Origin: Glutamicibacter creatinolyticus
GTDB taxonomy: Bacteria; Actinomycetota; Actinomycetes; Actinomycetales; Micrococcaceae
Length of the DNA: 64,000 nucleotides
Direction: 5' to 3'
Assembly (NCBI RefSeq): GCF_006094275.1
Contig: NZ_CP034412.1
Coordinates: 1-64,000, forward strand
Position numbers and translations under genes: made by a program. The notes below the pieces were generated by a model, which saw only the letters and a program-made list of their open reading frames with translations, ran no database searches and was not told where the DNA came from. Positions 26,972 through 35,519 of this stretch are shown here, one piece after another. The number at the start of each line of letters is the position of its first letter. Within the stretch, counting starts at the first letter, position 1.

Positions 26972-28365
26972 TGCATGATCTCCTCACAGTAGGCGGGCAC
27001 GGGTTCCTGGTCATTGTTCTGGTCGTCCTTGGACGGGGCCTGCACCGGACATTTCTGCTTGGCGGTCACCAGCAGTTCGTGCACCATCGCCTGGGCGTGG
27101 TTCAGGTCCTGCGCGTAGAGCGAGGACTCGACCCGCTGACGCGAATAGGTGGGCAGGGCCTCGAGCGGGATATTGCTGACCGACTCCACCTCGGAGAGGG
27201 AGATCGGCCCCAATTCCTGGGGCACCCCGCGGTAGATGGCCACATTGCCGTCCTTGGGAGCCACGAAATACTGGGTTTGGGTCCACAGGTAGCCCCACGC
27301 GCCGACGATCACCACCAGCACGCTCATCAGGGTCAGCAGCGCCGGCAGGAACCAGCGTCGACGCGGGCCGTGGCTCTCGAGCGGGTCGAGCATGTCGCCC
27401 GCTTCCGGTGAACGGTGGGTGAGCAGGGCCGCGGCGCGGCGCTCACCGGTGCTCTGGGTTACCACCGGGATCTGCCCGGTCTGGGTGGCCAGGTCGGCGG
27501 CGCCCACCAGTACGTGCGGGCGCTGGGAGATCTCATGGCGGATCAGCGAGGCGCTGGCCTCGATGTCACCCTCCACGGCGATCGTCAGCTGTCCGGTGTC
27601 CGGTTCCGGCTCCCCGGAGACCGCCTGGACCGGGGGCAGGTCAGGAGTTTCGACAATGTCGAACAGGACGATGGTGACGTTGTCCGGCGCCCCGTTGTGC
27701 AGGGTCGTGGCCACCAGGTCGGCCGCGATCTCCTCCAGGTCCGCGGTGGTGCGCATCGCCTGCTCAATGATTTCGTCGGGCACCACATCGGTCAGGCCGT
27801 CGGAGCACAGCAGCCAGCGTTCACCGACCGCGGCCGGCAGCTGCTGGATGTCCAGTTCGGGGGAGGCATCCGAATCGCCAAGGACGCGCAGCAGCACGTT
27901 CTTGTGCGGGTGCACCGATGCTTCCTCGGGGCGGATTCGGCCTTCCTCGACCAGGCGCTGCACGAACGTGTGGTCCCGGCTGATCTGCTCGAACACCCCG
28001 TCCTTCAGCCGGTAGGCGCGCGAGTCGCCGATGTGCGCCAGGTGCAGCGTTTCCTCGGAGAGCAGCAGCGAGGTCACGGTGGTGCCCATGCCCGAAAGCT
28101 TCGGGTTCGCGCCCACCAGTTCGTTCAGCACCAGGTTCGCCGCCTGGATCTCATCGGGCAGCGCGTTCTGCGGGTCCGGGGTGTAGCGGCGGTCCAGGTG
28201 GATCAAATCCAGCACGGTGGAGGCCGAAGCCACGTCGCCACCGACATGCCCGCCCATGCCGTCGGCCAGCACCGCCAGGTACTCGCCAACGTAGGCCGAA
28301 TCATCGTTCTTTGAACGCACTCGGCCTACGTCTGACAGGGCGGCAAACTTGAGCTTCAATGCCAT
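26968..28365 (-). CDS. pstP: PP2C-type Ser/Thr protein phosphatase PstP
   Basis: PstP removes phosphates added by PknA and PknB. The 465-residue protein has a cytoplasmic PP2C domain (about 1-240) with the metal-binding motifs RSKNDDSAYVG, VLADGMGGHVGGD, TSLLLSEETLHLAHIGDSRAY and CSDGLTDVVPD. A linker, one membrane helix (about LLTLMSVLVVIVGAWGYLW) and a smaller extracellular part follow. It lies 3 bases after fhaB and overlaps rodA by 4, so kinase-antagonist and wall enzymes are made together. Confidence 0.96.
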   Translation of the reverse strand: MALKLKFAALSDVGRVRSKNDDSAYVGEYLAVLADGMGGHVGGDVASASTVLDLIHLDRRYTPDPQNALPDEIQAANLVLNELVGANPKLSGMGTTVTSLLLSEETLHLAHIGDSRAYRLKDGVFEQISRDHTFVQRLVEEGRIRPEEASVHPHKNVLLRVLGDSDASPELDIQQLPAAVGERWLLCSDGLTDVVPDEIIEQAMRTTADLEEIAADLVATTLHNGAPDNVTIVLFDIVETPDLPPVQAVSGEPEPDTGQLTIAVEGDIEASASLIRHEISQRPHVLVGAADLATQTGQIPVVTQSTGERRAAALLTHRSPEAGDMLDPLESHGPRRRWFLPALLTLMSVLVVIVGAWGYLWTQTQYFVAPKDGNVAIYRGVPQELGPISLSEVESVSNIPLEALPTYSRQRVESSLYAQDLNHAQAMVHELLVTAKQKCPVQAPSKDDQNNDQEPVPAYCEEIMQ

Positions 28366-28368
28366 AGG

Positions 28369-28848
28369 CTAGGCCTTCAACTCCAGCACAGTCTTGCCAA
28401 TGCGGATCCGCTGGCCCAATTCCACGGGCTGCGGACGCGACAGCTGGTTCTCCCCGATAAAAGTGCCGTTGGTGGATCCCAGGTCCTCCAGGAACCAGCG
28501 CGAACCCTGCGGGAAGAGCCGGGCGTGGCGACCGGAGGCGTAGTCGTCTTCCAACACGACGGTTGCATCCTGGGCGCGCCCAAAGAGGATCGGCTGGCCG
28601 TCAAGCTTGATTTCGCGGCCGGAAAGTGGGCCTTCCACCACCTGCAGGGCGGTGGCCGTCTTGCGGGCGGTCGGTTCGGGTTCAGCCAGTGTCGGGTTCT
28701 TCTTGATCGCCCGGGCGCTGGGCTGGCCGGTGCGGGCGCGGGTCCCGATGACCAGGTCACGGCGCATGGCGCCCACGACGCTGAGCACCAGAAGCCACAG
28801 CAGAACCAGGAAGCCCAGGCGGAACAGGGCGAGCAGCAGGTCGTTCAT
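28369..28848 (-). CDS. fhaB: FHA-domain protein FhaB
   Basis: The 159-residue protein has an N-terminal membrane helix (LALFRLGFLVLLWLLVLSVV), a basic and proline-containing linker with a TRARTGQPS segment, and a C-terminal FHA domain that binds phosphothreonine: GRAQDATVVLEDDYASGRHA and LEDLGSTNGTFIGENQL regions are intact (residues about 85-155). FhaB is a known substrate and reader of PknB-type kinases and binds the RodA/PbpA side of the wall machinery. It overlaps fhaA by 4 bases. Confidence 0.95.
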   Translation of the reverse strand: MNDLLLALFRLGFLVLLWLLVLSVVGAMRRDLVIGTRARTGQPSARAIKKNPTLAEPEPTARKTATALQVVEGPLSGREIKLDGQPILFGRAQDATVVLEDDYASGRHARLFPQGSRWFLEDLGSTNGTFIGENQLSRPQPVELGQRIRIGKTVLELKA

Positions 28849-29687
28849 GCGCGTCCCTTCTGCCCCTGGGCGATGAGTCGGAAGACAACCTTGGTCTTGC
28901 CCAGGGAAATGACCGAGCCATCGCCCACCCGGGTCTCGCCGTTGACCTTGCGGCCGTCGACGAAGGTGCCGTTGGTGGACCCCAGATCGAGCACCACGTA
29001 GTCATCTCCTCTTTGTTCGACACGGAAATGTTGCCGGGAAACGCCCGGGTCATCGATCGGGATGTCGGTGGAGGCTGAACGGCCCAGCACAATCGAATGA
29101 TGGTGCAGGGCATAGCGCTGGCCATCAACCTCCAGCACGGCCTGTTTGGCCACCGGTGCCGGGGCGGCGCGTGCCGGTTCGGGGCGGGCCGCGGCCCGCG
29201 GCTGGGCGGTGGTGCGTGGCTGCTCGGCCGCCGGGGTTGCCGGAGCCGGTGCTGCGGCCGGTGTGGGAGCGGGAGCTGGATTCTTTACCGACGCGGAGGC
29301 GGCGGCGCCTGCCGCGCCTTCCTTGATGGAGGCGCTGATCTCGACTTCACCGCGGCGGCGGTCCTCTTCGCCCACGAAGTGAATGCGGATGTTGTCCCGC
29401 ACCGAGTATCCCTGGCTCATCGCGTGCTCGGCGGTAACCTTGGCCATTTCGTTGACAACCGAGGAACCCCAGGCCTTGGCGGTCTGGTAGTCATCGTTGC
29501 TCAGGTGTACGACAAAGTCGTTGGGGGCAAGGCTGCGCCCTTCGCTGATGGCCAGGATGCCCCGGTCCATTTCATTGCGCAGGGCAGTAGTCAGTTCCAC
29601 CGGTTTGATCTCCGCGCTGCTGTTGCCACGAAAGAAGCTGGTGACGACCTTCTCTAGACCACGTTCGACGTTGTCGAGAAAGCTCAT
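28845..29687 (-). CDS. fhaA: FHA-domain protein FhaA with DUF3662 domain
   Basis: The 280-residue protein begins MSFLDNVERGLEKVVTSFFR, the start of the DUF3662 domain (about 1-125), continues with an Ala/Pro-rich linker, and ends in an FHA domain (ILGRSASTDIPIDD-like region, SRQHFRV, LDLGSTNGTFVDGRKV). FHA domains bind phosphothreonine, and FhaA family members bind phosphorylated kinase partners and the MurJ-like flippase homologue in mycobacteria. AAAGGAG lies 8 bases before the ATG at 29687, which is why the longer upstream frame is not used. It is the first gene of the seven-gene operon. Confidence 0.95.
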   Translation of the reverse strand: MSFLDNVERGLEKVVTSFFRGNSSAEIKPVELTTALRNEMDRGILAISEGRSLAPNDFVVHLSNDDYQTAKAWGSSVVNEMAKVTAEHAMSQGYSVRDNIRIHFVGEEDRRRGEVEISASIKEGAAGAAASASVKNPAPAPTPAAAPAPATPAAEQPRTTAQPRAAARPEPARAAPAPVAKQAVLEVDGQRYALHHHSIVLGRSASTDIPIDDPGVSRQHFRVEQRGDDYVVLDLGSTNGTFVDGRKVNGETRVGDGSVISLGKTKVVFRLIAQGQKGRA

Positions 29688-29717
29688 TTCGAGCGCTCCT
29701 TTCTTAGATTCACGCAT

Positions 29718-29747
29718 GTCGCAGGGCAAGTGCTTGGTTCCTGCGAC
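29718..29747 (-). promoter_or_regulatory. Inverted repeat in the fhaA leader
   Basis: GTCGCAGG (29718-29725) is mirrored by CCTGCGAC (29740-29747) with 14 bases between, about 30 bases upstream of the fhaA start. It could be an operator or an mRNA hairpin in the operon leader. A -10-like element TAAGAT on the minus strand lies just upstream at about 29776-29781. The function is inferred only from location. Confidence 0.35.
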
Positions 29748-29955
29748 CCGTGTGGCGCGGAACGTCTCTGTCGATCTTACTGTTTTCGGCTGTGGAAATG
29801 CAGGATGCCAACTGCACGCAGTCCGACGATACGGCAACGATTTGGACACCTAAAGAGTTTCAATTGTGTCGCTAACCACATTTGCCCATTTCGATTAGGA
29901 GAATCGAATCGAGTGTGTATAAGATTATTTTCGTTGCTGCGAGAGTAGCGAACAA

Positions 29956-30039
<84 letters not shown>

Positions 30040-30047
30040 CACACCGG

Positions 30048-30090
30048 ATATCCCGGGACATCACATAGTTGATGTCCCGGGATATTTCTT
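30048..30090 (+). terminator. Strong terminator after tRNA-Leu
   Basis: A perfect 16-base stem (30048-30063 with 30070-30085) around a 6-base loop runs into TTTCTTT. The stem contains CCCGGG twice. It ends the tRNA-Leu transcript. Confidence 0.88.
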
Positions 30091-30162
30091 TAACCCAGGC
30101 CCCGCGAGCCAGTCTGGATTCGGCGCTTGTCCCCGGCGCGCCGAGGCCTGAAGATGTAAGGC

Positions 30163-30666
30163 ATGGCCACACGACTTCTTCTGCTCGCCGACACCCACGT
30201 CCCCGCCCGGGCAAGGAAACTGCCCTCTGCGGTGCTTCAGGCCGTTGCGGCCGCCGATGCCGTGATTCATGCGGGGGACTGGATCGATCTGCCGACCTAT
30301 GAACTGCTCTTTAACCGGGCCCGCCAGCTCCATGGGGTCTACGGGAACAATGACGGTCCGGATTTGCGGCAGCGGCTGCCGGAAGTCGCGCACTTCACCG
30401 TGGAGGAGCTGAAGTTCTCCCTCATTCACGAGACCGGGCCTGCCCGGCGCCGTGAGGAACGCGCGGACGCGGCGTTTGCCGGCAGCGACGTACTGGTGTT
30501 CGGGCACTCGCATATCCCCTGGGATACGGTTTCTCCCGGCGGGATGCGCCTGCTCAATCCCGGTTCCCCCACGGGCCGGCGCCGCCAGCCACACTGCACC
30601 ATGATGAGCGTGGTGGTGACGGGGCGCCGCCTGGAGGTCGAATTGCACCGGGTGGAGCGCGACTAG
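30163..30666 (+). CDS. YfcE-like metallophosphoesterase
   Basis: The 167-residue protein is a compact calcineurin-like phosphoesterase with its metal ligands in order: LADTHVPARAR, HAGDWID, GNNDGPDL, GHSHIPW and the closing LNPGSPTGRR. That set and length match the YfcE/MJ0936 group, which hydrolyse phosphodiesters or small phosphoesters in vitro; physiological substrates are usually unknown. It stands alone on the plus strand after tRNA-Leu and converges on the ABC ATPase gene. Confidence 0.93.
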   Translation: MATRLLLLADTHVPARARKLPSAVLQAVAAADAVIHAGDWIDLPTYELLFNRARQLHGVYGNNDGPDLRQRLPEVAHFTVEELKFSLIHETGPARRREERADAAFAGSDVLVFGHSHIPWDTVSPGGMRLLNPGSPTGRRRQPHCTMMSVVVTGRRLEVELHRVERD

Positions 30667-30713
30667 GCCGGTCCTGGCCACCGGGCCCGGCGGCCAGGAC
30701 CATCAGTGGGAAG

Positions 30714-31781
30714 TCAGGCCTGGGTCAGGCGCTGGCCCGAGGCGGTGTCGAACAGGTGGATGTGTCCGGGCTCCGGGACGATGTTGATCTTCTCGCCCCG
30801 CTGCGGCGGCTTGCGCCCATCCACCCGCATCACCACCGGGTGGTCCTTGCCCTCAAGGTGCACGCTGCCGTAAATGTAGGCGTCCGCGCCGAGTTCCTCC
30901 ACCACGTCCACGTGCAGTTCGACACCCTCGCCCGGGGCTGCCCGGCGCAAATCCTCGGGACGGATGCCGAAGGTGGTGCCGCCGGAGGCTCCCGGGGCGG
31001 GGTAGGCCGTATTGCCGAAGGCCACCTGGCCCCCGGTCTCGGTGAGCTCCAGCAGGTTCATGGACGGGGAGCCGATGAAACCGGCGACGAAGACGTTGTT
31101 GGGCCGGTCATAGAGTTCACGCGGGGTTCCCACCTGCTGCAAGGTGCCTTCCTTCAAGACCGCCACACGGTCTCCCATGGTCAGCGCCTCCACCTGGTCG
31201 TGGGTGACGTACACGGTGGTGACCCCGAGCCGGCGGGTCAGCGAGGAGATCTGGGTGCGGGTCTGCACGCGCAGCTTCGCGTCCAGGTTCGACAGCGGTT
31301 CATCCATGAGGAACACCTGCGGTGAGCGCACAATCGCCCGGCCCATGGCCACCCGCTGGCGCTGGCCGCCGGACAACGCCTTCGGCTTGCGGTCCAGGTA
31401 CTGTTCCAGATCCAGCAGTTGCGCTGCCTCGCGCACACGCCGGGCCCGTTCTTCCTTGTCCACCCCGGCGATCTTCAGCGCGAAGCCCATGTTCTCCGCC
31501 ACGCTCATGTGCGGGTACAGCGCATAGTTCTGGAAGACCATGGCAATATCCCGGTCCTTGGGCGGAACGTTCGTGACGTCCCGGTCCCCGATGCGGATGG
31601 TCCCGCCGTCCACCTCCTCCAGCCCGGCCAGCATGCGCAGTGTGGTGGACTTGCCGCAGCCCGAGGGGCCGACCAGGACGAGGAATTCCCCATCGGCGAT
31701 TTCCAGGTCGATGCCGTCCACCGAGGGAACCAGTGCACCGGGATAGATACGCGTGGCTTTCTCAAAAGTCACAGATGCCAT
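30714..31781 (-). CDS. Sugar ABC transporter ATP-binding protein (UgpC/MsmK type)
   Basis: The 355-residue protein begins MASVTFEKATRIYPG and has Walker A GPSGCGKSTT, the signature LSGGQRQRVAMGRA, Walker B VFLMDEPLSNLDA, the His-loop VTHDQVEAL and a C-terminal TOBE regulatory domain with FGIRPEDL. This group powers carbohydrate importers and one copy often serves several permeases. No permease or binding-protein gene is nearby, so it is an orphan ATPase. AAAGGAA lies 8 bases before the ATG at 31781. It follows the lacI-type gene on the same strand with a 114-base gap. Confidence 0.95.
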   Translation of the reverse strand: MASVTFEKATRIYPGALVPSVDGIDLEIADGEFLVLVGPSGCGKSTTLRMLAGLEEVDGGTIRIGDRDVTNVPPKDRDIAMVFQNYALYPHMSVAENMGFALKIAGVDKEERARRVREAAQLLDLEQYLDRKPKALSGGQRQRVAMGRAIVRSPQVFLMDEPLSNLDAKLRVQTRTQISSLTRRLGVTTVYVTHDQVEALTMGDRVAVLKEGTLQQVGTPRELYDRPNNVFVAGFIGSPSMNLLELTETGGQVAFGNTAYPAPGASGGTTFGIRPEDLRRAAPGEGVELHVDVVEELGADAYIYGSVHLEGKDHPVVMRVDGRKPPQRGEKINIVPEPGHIHLFDTASGQRLTQA

Positions 31782-31895
31782 GACGACATTCCTTTCACGG
31801 GCAGGTACGTGCCCGACGATCCGTAGTGAAAGTGATATGGGTAACAGCATTCTTGCACACTTCTGCCCCGGGTTCCGGCCTGGTGTTGTTGGCCC

Positions 31896-32939
31896 CTAGG
31901 CTTGGGCGACGGTGGAGCCGCGCACCACGAGCTGTCCGGGCAGCACCAGATGCGAGGCATCCAGCGGTTCACCCTCGATGAGCCGGCGCAGCTGCCGGGC
32001 GGCCCCGCTGCCCAGCCCTTCGGCGTCCAGGTTGATGCTGGTCAATGGAGGATTGGTGGTGGAGGAGTAGGGAAGGTCATCGAAGCCGGCCACGGCCAGC
32101 TCGTCGGGAAGCTGCAGCCCGGCCACCCGGGCCTCCTGCAGCACCCCGTAGGCGTGGGTGTCGGTGGCGCAGCCGATCGCGGTGATCCCCTGCGCCTGCC
32201 ACTGCGGCCACGCCGCGGCGAAACCGGCGGCCGCCTCTCCCACGTCGATGGTGGTGGCGATCACCGCCCCCTCGGGTAGCTGCATTCCGTGTTCGTGCAC
32301 GGCATGGGTGAAGGCCTGCTGGCGCTGGCGCAGGGTGGCGGTCCCGGTGTTCGCGTCCAGGTACGCGACCTTGCGGTGCCCGAGTCCGGCGAAGTGTTCG
32401 ACCATGTCCCGGGCCCCCTGGGCGACATCCAGGTTGACGGCCGGCACCTGCGGCGGGGCGTCGGGGGCGTCGATGGCCACCACCGGGATGGGCGAACCCA
32501 GTTCGCTCAGGAACTGCCGGTTTGGCGCATCGATGAGCAGACCCGCCGGACGCAGGCCCAGCAGCCGGCGCACCTCCGGGACGCTGGGGGACTGGCCGGG
32601 ATCGGTGACCGAGAGCAGCAGCTGGTAGTCCGAACCCAGGACCTTGCGCACCCCGGCGATCAGCCGGGCGAAGAAGGGGTTGGAGATGTCCGGGGCGACC
32701 ATGATGACGGTGGAGCTCACACCCCGGGCCAGGGAGCTGCCGATCCCGTCCACCACGTACCCCAGATCGCTGATGGCCTGGCGCACCTTTTGCACGTTGC
32801 GCTCGGAAACCCGTCCGCTGGCCTTGCCGTTGGCCACCAGGGAGACGGTGGCGGTGGAGACCCCGGCCGCGCGGGCCACCATGGCCGCGGTGACGGGGCG
32901 TGGCGGCCGTTCGCCGGCGTTGGGGTCCTTGGGATTCAT
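31896..32939 (-). CDS. LacI-family regulator, likely of ribonucleoside use (UriR-like)
   Basis: The 347-residue protein has an N-terminal LacI helix-turn-helix (TAAMVARAAGVSTATVSLVANG, region 17-38, with hinge helix VRQAISDLGYV) and a periplasmic-binding-protein-like effector domain (ISNPFFARLIAGV, CATDTHAYGVLQ, LAVAGFDDLPYS). It is divergent from the nucleoside hydrolase-MFS-ribokinase operon across a gap with a clear palindrome, so it probably represses that operon and responds to ribose or a nucleoside. The arrangement resembles uriR of Corynebacterium. Confidence 0.92.
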   Translation of the reverse strand: MNPKDPNAGERPPRPVTAAMVARAAGVSTATVSLVANGKASGRVSERNVQKVRQAISDLGYVVDGIGSSLARGVSSTVIMVAPDISNPFFARLIAGVRKVLGSDYQLLLSVTDPGQSPSVPEVRRLLGLRPAGLLIDAPNRQFLSELGSPIPVVAIDAPDAPPQVPAVNLDVAQGARDMVEHFAGLGHRKVAYLDANTGTATLRQRQQAFTHAVHEHGMQLPEGAVIATTIDVGEAAAGFAAAWPQWQAQGITAIGCATDTHAYGVLQEARVAGLQLPDELAVAGFDDLPYSSTTNPPLTSINLDAEGLGSGAARQLRRLIEGEPLDASHLVLPGQLVVRGSTVAQA

Positions 32940-33004
32940 GTCACTATCCTATCCGCTGCGCCCTCTGGGGCAGGTGGGCGCGGGAACCCCAAACCCGAAG
33001 CCAA

Positions 33005-33032
33005 GTTAAGCGTTTGACGTAAAGCGCTTAAC
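33005..33032. promoter_or_regulatory. LacI-type operator between regulator and nucleoside operon
   Basis: GTTAAGCG (33005-33012) is mirrored exactly by CGCTTAAC (33025-33032), and a central-CG palindrome AAGCGCTT overlaps at 33022-33029. LacI-family proteins bind palindromes with a central CG of this type. It lies between the divergent lacI-type gene and the nucleoside hydrolase gene, 74 bases before the latter's start. Confidence 0.75.
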
Positions 33033-33105
33033 GGAGCAGAATCTTCCCAGAACCAAGCTCTGTACCGGCCCAAGCGGCCGGTTCCCCAATGATGTGGAGG
33101 ACCTG

Positions 33106-34101
33106 ATGGCCGTGACGAACCCCGATGCGCCGCGCAAGATCATCCTGGACTGCGACCCCGGGCATGACGACGCGGTGGCACTGCTGCTGGCCCATGGCAA
33201 CCCGCGGATCGACCTGTTGGCCGTCACCACCGTGGTGGGCAACCAGACCCTGGAAAAGGTCACCGCCAACGCGCTGGCCGTGGGAACCATCGCCGGAATC
33301 ACCGGTGTTCCCTTCGCCGCCGGTTGTGCCCGGCCGCTGGTGCGCACCATTGAAAACGCCCCCGACATCCACGGGGATTCGGGGATGGATGGACCGCTGC
33401 AGCCGGAACCGGCCATTGAACTGGATCGGCGCCACGCCGTGGACCTGATCATCGAGACGATCATGAGCCACGAACCGGGGGAAATCACCCTGGTGCCCAC
33501 CGGCGGGCTGACCAATATTGCGCTTGCCGCCCGCAAGGAACCACGCATCGTCGAGCGCGTGCGTGAAGTGGTGCTCATGGGCGGGGGCTGCCATGTCGGC
33601 AACTGGTCGGCCGTGGCCGAGTTCAACATCAAGATCGACCCCGAGGCCGCGCACATCGTCTTCAACGAATCCTGGCCGGTGGTGATGGTGGGCCTGGACC
33701 TGACGCACCAGGCGCTGGCGACCGACGAGGTCATCGAACGGATCGAAGCGGTGGGCACCGCCCCGGCCCGCTTCGTGCGCGAACTGATGGACTTCTTCAA
33801 GGCCGCCTACAAGGACGCCCAGGGCTTTGACGCCCCACCGGTGCACGACCCCTGCGCAGTTGCCTACGTCATCGACCCCACCGTGGTCTCCACCGTCAAG
33901 GTGCCGGTGGACATTGAACTGTCCGGCGCACTGACCCTGGGCATGACCGTCGCCGACTTCCGCGCCCCGGCCCCCGCCGACTGCAACACCTCGGTGGCAA
34001 TGGAGCTGGACCACGAACGCTTCTGGGACCTGGTGATCCAGGCGCTGCACAACATCGGTGAAGTCCAGCTGCCCACCGCACAGAACGCCGGTGCCCGGTG
34101 A
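33106..34101 (+). CDS. uriH: Ribonucleoside hydrolase (IUNH family)
   Basis: The enzyme splits nucleosides to ribose and base. The 331-residue product has the calcium-binding DCDPGHDDAVALLLAH, the later HGDSGMDGP, the LVPTGGLTNIALA region, the MGGGCHVGNWS segment and the C-terminal VHDPCAVAYVI; all metal and ribose ligands of the family look intact. ATG 33106 has GGAGG six bases upstream; an in-frame GTG at 33094 is less likely. It heads an operon with an MFS permease and ribokinase, so the released ribose can be phosphorylated. Uridine as main substrate is inferred from the Corynebacterium operon. Confidence 0.93.
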   Translation: MAVTNPDAPRKIILDCDPGHDDAVALLLAHGNPRIDLLAVTTVVGNQTLEKVTANALAVGTIAGITGVPFAAGCARPLVRTIENAPDIHGDSGMDGPLQPEPAIELDRRHAVDLIIETIMSHEPGEITLVPTGGLTNIALAARKEPRIVERVREVVLMGGGCHVGNWSAVAEFNIKIDPEAAHIVFNESWPVVMVGLDLTHQALATDEVIERIEAVGTAPARFVRELMDFFKAAYKDAQGFDAPPVHDPCAVAYVIDPTVVSTVKVPVDIELSGALTLGMTVADFRAPAPADCNTSVAMELDHERFWDLVIQALHNIGEVQLPTAQNAGAR

Positions 34102-35519
34102 GCGCCCCAGCGATGCCGGGAACCGACCGGCGCAATGCCGCGGGGTTGATGATCGCCCTGCTCACCGCCTGCGTGGCCTTCCAGCTCAACGCCTCCATGC
34201 TGTCCCCGGCCCTGGTCACCATGGGCGAGGAACTCAACGCCGACCAGGCCTCCATCGGGCTGAGCCAGACCTGGTTCTTCACCACGGCGGCACTGTTCTC
34301 CCTCTTCCTGCCGCGCTTCAGCGATGTGGTGGGGCGCAAGCGGGTGCTGGTGGGCATGATGCTGGCCACCGCCGTCGGTTCGATGATCGCCGCGCTGGCC
34401 CCCAACATCGGGTGGCTGTTCGTCGGGCGCATCATCCAGGGCGTCTCCGGGCCCACCGTGCCGCTGTGCCTGCTGATGCTGCGCAGCGCGGTGAGCGACC
34501 CGAAACGCTACGGCACCCTCATGGGATTGATCCTGGCCGTGAACGGCGGGGTGGCCGGGGTGGACTCCTTCCTCGGCGGCTACCTGGCTGAGAACTTCGG
34601 GTTCCGCTCGATCTTCTGGTTCATGGTCGTGCTCGCCCTGCTGGCCACCGTCGCGGTGGCGATGCTGTGCGCCGAAAGCAAGCCGCAGGCGGGGACCGGC
34701 ATGGACTGGCGTGGAGTCATCTACATTGTGATCGCCGTGGGTGCGCTGCTCACGGCCCTGAACGAGGCGGCCACGCTCATTGGCGCCTTCAGCACCGACA
34801 CGCTGCTGATTTCACTGGCGCTGCTGGCGCTCGCCGGACTGTGCTTTGCCGCGTTCTGGCGCACCGAACAGCGGGTCGCCGAGCCGATGGTGCAGATCCG
34901 CCATCTGCGCCTGCGTTCCACCTGGGCGCCGTTGTTGACCACCCTGCTGACGATGACCGGTATTTTCGCCGTCATCAACGGGATCATCCCGGCCTTCGTC
35001 CAGGCCGCCGAGCCCGGCTTCGGCATCGGGGCCACCCAGACCGCGCTGCTGATCCTGACCCCGTACGCCCTGCTGGGCTGGGTGTTCGGCCCCATCAGCG
35101 GACGGCTGGCCCCGGTCCTTGGCTACACCACGGTGCTGCGCGCCGGAATGATCGGCTCCATCCTGTCCCTGGTGCTGATCCTGGTCCTGGGCCTGAACTC
35201 CCTGCCGTGGATGATCGCCGGCAGCGCGTTGTTGGGCATCTGCTATGCCGGTACGGTGAACATCATGCTCAACGGACTGGGCGTGGTCCTCTCACCCCCG
35301 GGCAACCCGGGCTTCCTGCCGGGGATGAACGCCGGGGCGTTTAACCTCGGTGCCGGGGTCAGCTTCCTGCTGCTGCCGGCCGTGCAGGTGGCCGCGGCGC
35401 CGCTGGGCGTACACGGGTCCTACCTGGCCGTGCTGGTCACCGGCCTGGTCATTACCGTGCTGGCCCTGGCCACGTCGTTGTTGATTCCCAAGCCCGTCGA
35501 TGCGGAGGTCGAGGCATGA
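34098..35519 (+). CDS. uriT: MFS permease of the nucleoside operon
   Basis: The 473-residue protein is a major facilitator with about 14 helices (DHA2-like length). Motif A reads FSDVVGRKRVLVG after the second helix and the GRIIQGVSG segment marks helix 4. Its start overlaps the hydrolase stop by 4 bases and its stop overlaps ribokinase by 4. From the operon, it most likely imports ribonucleosides, as UriT does in Corynebacterium. The sequence alone would only support a drug/metabolite MFS. Confidence 0.88.
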   Translation: MSAPAMPGTDRRNAAGLMIALLTACVAFQLNASMLSPALVTMGEELNADQASIGLSQTWFFTTAALFSLFLPRFSDVVGRKRVLVGMMLATAVGSMIAALAPNIGWLFVGRIIQGVSGPTVPLCLLMLRSAVSDPKRYGTLMGLILAVNGGVAGVDSFLGGYLAENFGFRSIFWFMVVLALLATVAVAMLCAESKPQAGTGMDWRGVIYIVIAVGALLTALNEAATLIGAFSTDTLLISLALLALAGLCFAAFWRTEQRVAEPMVQIRHLRLRSTWAPLLTTLLTMTGIFAVINGIIPAFVQAAEPGFGIGATQTALLILTPYALLGWVFGPISGRLAPVLGYTTVLRAGMIGSILSLVLILVLGLNSLPWMIAGSALLGICYAGTVNIMLNGLGVVLSPPGNPGFLPGMNAGAFNLGAGVSFLLLPAVQVAAAPLGVHGSYLAVLVTGLVITVLALATSLLIPKPVDAEVEA

